A DNA stretch of 64,000 nt from Methylomicrobium agile (lineage in GTDB: Bacteria; Pseudomonadota; Gammaproteobacteria; Methylococcales; Methylomonadaceae): positions 372,001-436,000 of the forward strand of contig NZ_JPOJ01000001.1 in the NCBI RefSeq assembly GCF_000733855.1. Direction: 5' to 3'. Under the pieces are notes generated by a model, which was not told the DNA's origin, ran no database searches, and saw only the letters and a program-made list of their open reading frames with translations. This document shows, one piece after another, positions 42,438 through 49,614 of this stretch. Numbering within the stretch: the stretch's first letter is position 1; each line of letters begins with the position of its first letter. A program made the position numbers and the translations under genes.

Positions 42438-42507
42438 GGCCCTTAGCTTGGCGTTGAGCGGCAAGAACCACAGTTCGAAGGAACAGATACGTCTATGAGC
42501 ATTACTT

Positions 42508-43254
42508 ATGAATAAAGTGCTAGTCATTACTGGCGGCAGTCGTGGAATTGGCGCTGCAACCGCACTGCTTGCGGCAGCGCGCGAATATACCGTTTGCATC
42601 AACTATCGAAAGAATCAGGCAGCCGCTGAAGCAGTCGTTGATGAGATCAAATCGAAAGGCGGCAATGCCATTGCTGTCGCGGCAGATGTTTCACTGGAAT
42701 CGGAAGTCAAAAATCTGTTTAAAGTCATAGATGAGCAACTCGGGCCAATATCGGCGCTAGTTAATAATGCCGGTATTCTTGAGAAGCAAATGCGAGTCGA
42801 GGATATCGATGCGGCGCGACTACATCGGATTTTCGCGGCGAACGTGGTCGGCTCTTTTCTATGTGCAAGGGAGGCAGTGAGGCGCATGTCAACAAAACAT
42901 GGGGGCCATGGCGGAGCCATCGTAAATGTATCGTCTGCCGCATCGAGACTCGGTTCAGCGGGCGAATATGTTGACTATGCGGCATCAAAGGGCGCGATCG
43001 ACACGCTTACTATAGGTTTGTCCCAAGAGGTTGCGGAAGAAGGAATTCGCGTTAACGCGGTACGTCCTGCATTTATCTATACGGACATGCATGCTGATGG
43101 CGGTGAGCCAGGGCGGGTAGATCGTATAAAAGAATCGTTGCCGATGAAGCGGGGCGGGCAGCCAGCCGAAGTCGCGAATGCAATCCTCTGGCTGCTATCT
43201 GAAGAGGCATCCTATACAACCGGCACATTTATCGATTTGGCGGGTGGAAAATGA
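42508..43254 (+). CDS. SDR family oxidoreductase (cassette 5)
   Basis: The 248-residue short-chain dehydrogenase has TGGSRGIG at the nucleotide-binding site, NNAG in strand 4, and the Ser-Tyr-Lys set with YAASK. Basic residues after strand 2 (NYRKNQ) point to NADP. The substrate cannot be told. The stop codon is one base before the R'' core of the following attC. Confidence 0.85.
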   Translation: MNKVLVITGGSRGIGAATALLAAAREYTVCINYRKNQAAAEAVVDEIKSKGGNAIAVAADVSLESEVKNLFKVIDEQLGPISALVNNAGILEKQMRVEDIDAARLHRIFAANVVGSFLCAREAVRRMSTKHGGHGGAIVNVSSAASRLGSAGEYVDYAASKGAIDTLTIGLSQEVAEEGIRVNAVRPAFIYTDMHADGGEPGRVDRIKESLPMKRGGQPAEVANAILWLLSEEASYTTGTFIDLAGGK

Positions 43255-43255
43255 T

Positions 43256-43336
43256 GTCTAACAAGGGAAATGCACCGGGACAGTCAAAAGCGTCGCTTCG
43301 CTGCGCTTTGTCTACCGTTGATTTGCAGCGTTAGAT
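43256..43336 (+). other. attC recombination site 4
   Basis: R'' GTCTAAC (43256-43262) and R' GTTAGAT (43330-43336) enclose 81 bases with internal AAAGCG/CGCTTT and GACA/TGTC pairing. It is the attC of the SDR cassette. Confidence 0.8.
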
Positions 43337-43337
43337 T

Positions 43338-43832
43338 ATGGATCCAAATATCTATAAAGCCAGTTTGAAAAATCTTGCTCGTATTCGGGCGTTAATTTCA
43401 AAATCAGCCCGAATACTTCAATCGCCATACTATAAACAGTCGGAGATTGAAACAGCATTGGAGTTAGTAAGCGGCATCGAAGAATTGATTTCCGCCGGCA
43501 GTTTTTTTGTCGCCGAGTATCAAAATAGCTTCATCGGCTGTGGAGGTTGGACAATCGACGCTTCCGACGCTCAGAAAGCGGAAATAAGGGGCTTTTTCGT
43601 ACATCCGGATTGTGCCCGAAGAGGTGTTGCCACGCGCCTCCTTGCGGCCTGCGAAAATGAATGTTTGCATAAAGGTATTCAGACTTTATATCTGACCGCT
43701 ACACTTTCTGGCGAGCCTTTTTACAAAAAATGCGGCTTTTCTGAATTGGAGAGATTCAGGCAGGGCTTGTCAAATGGAGAATCTTTTGAATTGGTTAAAA
43801 TGGCAAAAGAAATACAGCGGATTGAGGCATAA
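43338..43832 (+). CDS. GNAT family N-acetyltransferase (cassette 6)
   Basis: The 164-residue protein has GNAT motif A, EIRGFFVHPDCARRGVATRLL, with the acetyl-CoA pyrophosphate loop RRGVAT, and a C-terminal FYKKCGF motif B. The ATG begins one base after the attC core, so any ribosome binding site must lie in the attC itself. No attC follows it before a REP-like element, so it is probably the end of the array. The substrate is unknown. Confidence 0.85.
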   Translation: MDPNIYKASLKNLARIRALISKSARILQSPYYKQSEIETALELVSGIEELISAGSFFVAEYQNSFIGCGGWTIDASDAQKAEIRGFFVHPDCARRGVATRLLAACENECLHKGIQTLYLTATLSGEPFYKKCGFSELERFRQGLSNGESFELVKMAKEIQRIEA

Positions 43833-43854
43833 TCTCATGTTTTTCATCAGTCGC

Positions 43855-43990
43855 GTAGGTCGGGCACGCGCTTTTTGCGCCCGACATTTCCAATGCCTTG
43901 AAAGGTGGCAGGGTTTCAGACCCGCGCCATATTCCGAAGCAGGATCGCCACATGAACGTCGGGCAACGATAAAGCGGTTGCCCGACCTAC
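43855..43990. repeat. REP/BIME-like paired palindrome, family C
   Basis: The left hairpin (GTAGGTCGGGCACGC... to GCCCGAC, about 43855-43886) and the right hairpin (GTCGGGCAACG... to GACCTAC, about 43958-43990) face each other across about 70 bases. GTAG and CTAC ends match the other elements. It lies between the last cassette and dnaQ. Confidence 0.7.
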
Positions 43991-44022
43991 AGGGCTACCA
44001 GGCGGCGTGGGTTGCAATCGAA

Positions 44023-44751
44023 TCAACGGTTCCATAAACACACGCCGCCCGCTTTCTCGATCGCGGCCAGACGCTGCCGGTGCGCTTCCAGTTCCCCCGG
44101 ATCGCAGGCAATCACCTTCAAACGCGGCCGGTCGGACGCAATGCGCTGGACCAGGCCGGATTCGACCGCTACCGCCGCCTGGACCTCGGAGGCTTCATCG
44201 AGCAGCGAAAACTGCCCGCCGGTCATCAACAGATAAACGTCGGCGAGAATTTCCGCGTCGAGCAATGCGCCGTGCAGTTCGCGCTGGCTGTTGTCGACGC
44301 CGTAACGCTTGCAGAGCGCATCCAGGCTGTTACGCTGGCCCGGATGTTTCTGGCGCGCGAAGGCGAGCGTGTCGAAGACTTGGCAGTACTCGGTTATCGA
44401 CGCCAGCGGATCGTCGAGCAGAGCGAATTCGTGGTTGATGAAGCCGACATCGAACGGCGCATTGTGAATGACCAGTTCGGCGCCCTGCACAAACGCCAGA
44501 AAATCCTCCGCAACGCCGGCGAAGCGCGGCTTGTCTTCCAGAAACTCGTTGGTGATCCCGTGCACTTCGATCGCTCCGGCGTCGATCACCCGTTCCGGGT
44601 TGATGTAAACATGAAACCGGTTGCCGGTCAGGCGCCGGTTAACCAGTTCGACGCAGCCGATTTCGATGACCCGGTGGCCCTGTTCCGGGCTCAGGCCGGT
44701 CGTTTCGGTGTCGAGCACCACGATGCGGGGATTGGTCGATCGCATATTCAT
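44023..44751 (-). CDS. dnaQ: DNA polymerase III epsilon subunit
   Basis: DnaQ is the 3'-5' proofreading exonuclease of the replicative polymerase. The 242-residue protein has the DEDDh set: DTETTGLSP (ExoI), HNAPFDVGFIN (ExoII) and HGALLDAEILADVY (ExoIII), and a C-terminal part for alpha-subunit binding. The usual neighbour rnhA is not adjacent. It is the first chromosomal gene past the integron remnant. Confidence 0.93.
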   Translation of the reverse strand: MNMRSTNPRIVVLDTETTGLSPEQGHRVIEIGCVELVNRRLTGNRFHVYINPERVIDAGAIEVHGITNEFLEDKPRFAGVAEDFLAFVQGAELVIHNAPFDVGFINHEFALLDDPLASITEYCQVFDTLAFARQKHPGQRNSLDALCKRYGVDNSQRELHGALLDAEILADVYLLMTGGQFSLLDEASEVQAAVAVESGLVQRIASDRPRLKVIACDPGELEAHRQRLAAIEKAGGVCLWNR

Positions 44752-44772
44752 CAGGATGATTCCCTAGCTGCT

Positions 44773-45306
44773 CTAGCCTGCATAGCGCTCGATCATTTTC
44801 TCGGCCTGCTCGGCGAATTTCTCCAGCTCCCCTTTCTTGACCGTCTCGACCGGTATCACCAGCGCGGTATTCAGGGTAATGTAGATGTAGACATAGCGCT
44901 TGCCGTATTCGACCCGAACCAGGTCTTTCCAAAGCATTTTGTTCTTGCCGCTCGGCGATTGCTCGAACAGATAAGCCGGATTGGCCGGATCGATCGTCAA
45001 CGTATAGGTGCCGAACATCGCTTTCTTTTCCTGCGGCGTGTAATGCTTCAGAATTTGCCGGCGCATGTCGTACATCATCACTTTCGGCGACAGCAGCGCC
45101 CACAGCGCCGCGACCAGCCCGACGTAACCCGCCGACTTGGCGTCTCCGTAATAGTAATAATAAAACATGCCGATCAGCACCATGATGCTCGGCACGATCC
45201 AGCGATTTTTGTTGATTTGGTTTTGAACGTCTTTCGAATTCAGGTATTGCGCTTCGTTGAAATTGACCAGATCTTCTTCTCTGAACTCGTATTCTATTTC
45301 CAGCAT
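44773..45306 (-). CDS. YcxB-like membrane protein
   Basis: The 177-residue protein has a charged N-terminal part, two adjacent membrane helices (about residues 35-52 and 58-75) and a soluble C-terminal beta domain with WKDLVRVEYGKRYVYIYI. This layout and the WxDIxxVxxxxxxxYIYI pattern resemble the YcxB-like domain. The function is unknown. It precedes dnaQ on the same strand. Confidence 0.6.
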   Translation of the reverse strand: MLEIEYEFREEDLVNFNEAQYLNSKDVQNQINKNRWIVPSIMVLIGMFYYYYYGDAKSAGYVGLVAALWALLSPKVMMYDMRRQILKHYTPQEKKAMFGTYTLTIDPANPAYLFEQSPSGKNKMLWKDLVRVEYGKRYVYIYITLNTALVIPVETVKKGELEKFAEQAEKMIERYAG

Positions 45307-45336
45307 GTTCTTGTTTTAATAATATTGAAGAAAAAA

Positions 45337-46644
45337 TCAGTGCAGCTTGATCATCGCGTGCACCGTGCGTCTGAATAAATTGGAGAGCGTCAGCATGGCG
45401 GTCCGGAAATAGCCGTGGATCGCGACCTGGTGCATCTTGTATAAGGACAGGTACACGACCCGGGCAATGAACCCGCCGACGCTGACCGTGCCCATCAGGT
45501 TGCCCATCAGATTGCCGACGGTCGTATATTTGCCGAGCGACACCAGCGAACCGTAATCGTAGTAGACGAACTTGACCGGCGGCTTGCCGGCCAGCCGGTT
45601 ACGCAGCGTTTTGTACAATGCCGACGCCTGCTGGTGCGCGGCCTGCGCGCGCGGCGGGATATTGCCGGGATGCCCCGGCCAGGCGCAGGCCGCGCAGTCG
45701 CCCATCGCGAAGATCGACGGATCGGAGGTCTGCAGGCATTCGTCGACGACCAGCTGGTTCAGATGATTGGTTTCGAGACCGTCCACTTGCTTCAGCCAGT
45801 CCGGCCCCTTGATGCCGGCGGCCCAGACCTTCAGATCGGCCGGGATGATTTCGCCGTCGTGGGTCTTGATGTGTTCCTCGGTCACTTCGGTGACCCGGCA
45901 GCCGAGTTTAAGGTCGACGCCCAGCTTGAGCAACTGCTGCTTGGTCGCCTCGGCAAGTTTGCCCGGCAGCGCCGGCAAGAGCTGCGGCGCGGCCTCGATA
46001 ATCGTCAGCCGGACGTTGGTGGATTCGCGAAGCCCGTACACCGCCAGCAGATTGGTCACTTCGTGCAGTTGCGCGACCAGTTCCACGCCGGTTGCCCCGG
46101 CGCCGATGATCACGATCGACAGCGGCTTCTCATGGATGCGTCGCTCATCCGCAAAGGTCTTGATATAAGTCTCGACCAACTGCCGTTGAAAGCGGAAAGC
46201 CTGCTGCGTCGTGTCGAGGAACAGGCAATGCTCGGTAACGCCCCGGATATTGAAAGAATTGCTGACGCTGCCGACCGCCATCACCAGCGTGTCGTAACCG
46301 AACGTCCGCCGCGGAATCAGTTCCTCGCCACTGTCGCTCAAGGTCGGCGCGATCGTGATTTCCTTTTTGGCGCGATTCAGCCCTTCCATCCGGCCGAGCC
46401 GGAAGCGGAAACGGTTCCGATAACCCTGGGCCAGATATTCGACCTGTTCGGATTCGTCCAGCGTGCCGGCCGCGACTTCGTGCAATAAAGGCTTCCAGAT
46501 ATGGGTCGAAGCGGCGTCGAACAGCGTCACTTCCGCCAGCCCTTTTTTGCCGAGCTTGCGGCCCAGTCGGGTCGCCAACTCCAGTCCGGATGCGCCGCCG
46601 CCGACGATCACGATCTTGTGTTTTTCGTTATTCCTCTCCGCCAT
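45337..46644 (-). CDS. ndh: Type II NADH:quinone oxidoreductase (NDH-2)
   Basis: NDH-2 passes electrons from NADH to quinone at the membrane surface without ion pumping. The 435-residue protein has two dinucleotide motifs, IVGGGASGLELA (FAD) and IIGAGATGVELVAQL (NADH), and a C-terminal amphipathic region for membrane binding. It gives this organism a second NADH dehydrogenase beside the Na+-pumping Nqr encoded at the end of the window. Confidence 0.88.
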   Translation of the reverse strand: MAERNNEKHKIVIVGGGASGLELATRLGRKLGKKGLAEVTLFDAASTHIWKPLLHEVAAGTLDESEQVEYLAQGYRNRFRFRLGRMEGLNRAKKEITIAPTLSDSGEELIPRRTFGYDTLVMAVGSVSNSFNIRGVTEHCLFLDTTQQAFRFQRQLVETYIKTFADERRIHEKPLSIVIIGAGATGVELVAQLHEVTNLLAVYGLRESTNVRLTIIEAAPQLLPALPGKLAEATKQQLLKLGVDLKLGCRVTEVTEEHIKTHDGEIIPADLKVWAAGIKGPDWLKQVDGLETNHLNQLVVDECLQTSDPSIFAMGDCAACAWPGHPGNIPPRAQAAHQQASALYKTLRNRLAGKPPVKFVYYDYGSLVSLGKYTTVGNLMGNLMGTVSVGGFIARVVYLSLYKMHQVAIHGYFRTAMLTLSNLFRRTVHAMIKLH

Positions 46645-46763
46645 GGCCGCCCTTCAGCATCAGATTGATTCGAAAGGCGCCCATTATATCGAATCAGTCA
46701 GGACGAAGCGGATTTTATTGAAAAGACAGCGGCGGCGTCAGCGCGTGGTGTACGCTGCCGGCC

Positions 46764-48980
46764 TCAGGCCGTATCGATGACAGTGCCGGCTTGCCCGGGT
46801 TCTTCGAAAGGCAGCGGCGGTGCAGTCCACGACTTCACCTCTACCGAGGACAGAGGCTTGGCGACCAGATAACCCTGAATGGCGTCGCAGCCCAGTGCCT
46901 CCAGTACGCCGGCTTGCTCGAAATTTTCCACGCCCTCGGCAAGCACTTTCTTGCCGAGGGTTTTGCCGAGCGCTATCACGGCCTTGACGATGGCGATGTC
47001 GTCGTCCCGCTCAGCAACGCCGCGGATGAAGCTGCGATCGATCTTGAGTTCGTCCACGGGTAAAAGTTTGAGATAGCCCAGCGAGGAATAACCGGTACCG
47101 AAATCGTCCAGCGCCAGATAGGTGCCGCGCCGATGCATGTCGTTCAGCGTATGGCTGATGGTATCGACATTCTCAAGCAGGGTATGCTCGGTGATTTCGA
47201 TGCCGATCCTGCCCGGTTCGACGCCGTGAGCGGCTAGCGCCGCACACACATCTTCGGAAATTCGGCTGTTGCGCACATGCCGGGCGGAAATATTGACCGC
47301 TACGCGCGGCACGTAAAAATTTTCGCTGTCCCAAGCGCGTATTTGCCGGCATGCGGTGTCCAGACACCATCGCCCGAGGTTCACGATCAGGCCGGATTGT
47401 TCAGCAATCGGAATGAATTTATCCGGCATGATCAGCCCCCGCTCCGGATGCCGCCACCGGATCAATGCTTCCACGCCGATGAGACGCCGGCTCTTGAGGT
47501 CGATTTGCGGCTGGTAAAGCAGGAACAGCTCGTTCCGTTCCAGCGCCTGATGCAAACCGTTTTCGATCGACAGCCATTCGTGCGCCGCCAGATTCAGTTC
47601 GTCGGTAAAGTACTGGAAGCTGTTGCGGCCTTGTTCCTTGGCGCGGTACATGGCGAGATCCGCGTAGGAAAGCAGCATCTTCGCCTGCTGCGTATCGTCG
47701 GGATAGACGCTGAGCCCGATGCTGACCGTCACGAAAATTCGCTGTTCGCGCACCAGTATCGGCGCTTCGAATTGCTTCAGAATATCGAGCGCCACCCGGT
47801 GGGCGCCGCTGGGATATTCTTCTTCGATCAGCAGAACGAACTCGTCGCTGCCGATGCGGGCAATGGTGTCATGCTCCCGGATCGTTCGCCGAATCCGGGC
47901 CGCGATCTCCTGCAGCAACTGATCGCCGGCATCGTGTCCCAACGTGTCGTTGATGCGTTTAAAATGATCGACATCGATGAACAGCAGGCTCAGCCGGCAC
48001 ACGTTGAGCCGGGCGCGGCTCAAGGCCAGGTTCAAACACTCCCAGAAATGCGAGCGGTTCGGCAGGCCGGTCAGTTCGTCGTGAGTGGCGAGATATTCGA
48101 TTTGATGGATCAGCGCGACCGTTTCGGTCATGTCGCGGCCCACGCCGCGGTAGCCTTGAAATTCGCCGTGACTGTCATAATACGGTTTTCCCGAAAAACG
48201 GATGGTCAGCAAGCGCTGATTGCTGCCTTCGAATTCCAGGATCACATCCTGAAACGCTTTCTTCTGCCGCAAGGACTCCAGATAGCCCTGATGGGGATCG
48301 TCGACCGGGTCCGTAGCGCATTCGATCCGCTTCGCCAGTCCGGACAATCCGAAAAACAAAAGCTCCGGCGGGCCGCTGGTTATCTTGGTGATCACCATAT
48401 CGCGATCCGACTCCCAAAACCAGTCCGAAGAGGCTTCCGCATAATCGCGGAAGCGTTGTTCGCTCTCCAGCAGGCGCTTGCGCTCGCTATCCAGTTCGGC
48501 CAGTTTATTATTGAGTTTGGACTGCAACCGTTCGTTATGCATCTGTTCGAGTTGCTCGTCCGGCAGCTGGGGCTCGCGCACCGACGCTTTGCCTTTGGAA
48601 GAAGATTCGATCGTTTCTTCCATGATCCGGAGCAGTTCCTGCATTTCGACCGGTTTTACGATAAACCGGTCGGCTCCCAGCGACAGCGCCAGGACTTCGT
48701 CTTCGCGATCCGTATAAGTGGCCGTATAGAAAATGAACGGCACCTGTTTGAGGGCCTCATCCTTTTTGATGCAACGGCAAAGCGCGTAGCCGTCCATGAC
48801 CGGCATCAGAATGTCGGACACGATAATGTCGGGCGTGCAGGTTTTCGCCAGAGCGATCGCCTCTTGCCCATTCGACGCGGAAAGCACCCGATAACCGACC
48901 GCCGACAGGGTATTCTCCAGCAATACGCGGGAGTTCTCCTCGTCTTCCGCGATCAATACAATCGATTCATGATTTATCAT
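46764..48980 (-). CDS. REC-PAS-GGDEF-EAL response regulator
   Basis: The 738-residue protein has a receiver domain (about 5-125; phospho-acceptor D56 in VSDILMPVMDGY), a helical linker (about 135-175), a PAS domain (about 176-290), a GGDEF domain and an EAL domain. The GGDEF motif is changed to GSDEF (377-381), so diguanylate cyclase activity is doubtful. The EAL motif (504-506) and its downstream motifs (VNISARH, EITEH, DDFGTGYSSL, KIDRSF, AEGVE, QGYL) look intact, pointing to c-di-GMP breakdown. The ATG at 48980 overlaps the preceding response regulator gene by 14 bases; a TTG five codons upstream is an alternative start. Confidence 0.9.
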   Translation of the reverse strand: MINHESIVLIAEDEENSRVLLENTLSAVGYRVLSASNGQEAIALAKTCTPDIIVSDILMPVMDGYALCRCIKKDEALKQVPFIFYTATYTDREDEVLALSLGADRFIVKPVEMQELLRIMEETIESSSKGKASVREPQLPDEQLEQMHNERLQSKLNNKLAELDSERKRLLESEQRFRDYAEASSDWFWESDRDMVITKITSGPPELLFFGLSGLAKRIECATDPVDDPHQGYLESLRQKKAFQDVILEFEGSNQRLLTIRFSGKPYYDSHGEFQGYRGVGRDMTETVALIHQIEYLATHDELTGLPNRSHFWECLNLALSRARLNVCRLSLLFIDVDHFKRINDTLGHDAGDQLLQEIAARIRRTIREHDTIARIGSDEFVLLIEEEYPSGAHRVALDILKQFEAPILVREQRIFVTVSIGLSVYPDDTQQAKMLLSYADLAMYRAKEQGRNSFQYFTDELNLAAHEWLSIENGLHQALERNELFLLYQPQIDLKSRRLIGVEALIRWRHPERGLIMPDKFIPIAEQSGLIVNLGRWCLDTACRQIRAWDSENFYVPRVAVNISARHVRNSRISEDVCAALAAHGVEPGRIGIEITEHTLLENVDTISHTLNDMHRRGTYLALDDFGTGYSSLGYLKLLPVDELKIDRSFIRGVAERDDDIAIVKAVIALGKTLGKKVLAEGVENFEQAGVLEALGCDAIQGYLVAKPLSSVEVKSWTAPPLPFEEPGQAGTVIDTA

Positions 48981-49347
48981 AGGACTGGCTAACAACCATC
49001 ATGATCTGCCCGATGATCGTATAAGGATCGATGGGTTTCTCGATATAACCGTTGCATCCGGCCGCCAGCAAACGTTCCCGGTCGCCGGACATGGCATAGG
49101 AAGTCACCGCGATGATCGGAATGTGCCGGCCGGCCTCCTGCTCGCGAATGCGCCTGAGCACTTCCTCGCCGTCGATGTCGGGAAGCTGAATATCGAGCAG
49201 AATGAAGTCTGGAATCAGCGTCAACGCGCGTGCAACGCCTTCAAGGCCGGAAGCGGCATGGTCGACACGGTAACCGTGCGCCTCAAGAATGAACCGGATC
49301 AATTCCAGATTATCTTCATTGTCCTCAATAACCAGAACCGAGGCCAT
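48967..49347 (-). CDS. Single-domain response regulator
   Basis: The 126-residue stand-alone receiver (CheY/DivK-like) has D52 in LLDIQLPDIDG, the acidic pocket near residue 9, and the lysine in EKPID. The start at 49347 has GGGAG six bases upstream. It is co-transcribed with the REC-PAS-GGDEF-EAL gene and divergent from a histidine kinase gene, so the three probably form one phosphorelay. Confidence 0.88.
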   Translation of the reverse strand: MASVLVIEDNEDNLELIRFILEAHGYRVDHAASGLEGVARALTLIPDFILLDIQLPDIDGEEVLRRIREQEAGRHIPIIAVTSYAMSGDRERLLAAGCNGYIEKPIDPYTIIGQIMMVVSQSYDKS

Positions 49348-49614
49348 TCCCATCTCCCGCCGCCGCAATACTGAATATGCGGCAAGTGTAGCACCTGCCC
49401 TCAAAAATTGCGAATTAACCGGAAGGATAGTGGTTTATCCGCCTCGTCTTGTCGGATTATGCCTTATTATCGCCCGATTCCCGCCTTGTAGTTTTGCCGA
49501 TTCAAGAATAGAATCCAGCAGGGTTTGTTCAAGGCTTCGGAGAAACCCGCTTTCCTGTCGAGGCATTTGCTTTCAACGTGCCCCCTTTCCGCCGGAACCC
49601 GCTAAAAGCCGATC

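Noticed and set aside
39530-43990. CRISPR array or phage island as the explanation of the AT-rich accessory region
   Set aside because: There are no regularly spaced direct repeats and no phage genes; attC sites and an integron integrase explain it better.
47277-48992. A 571-codon plus-strand open frame
   Set aside because: It lies opposite the REC-PAS-GGDEF-EAL gene, whose motifs are clear.
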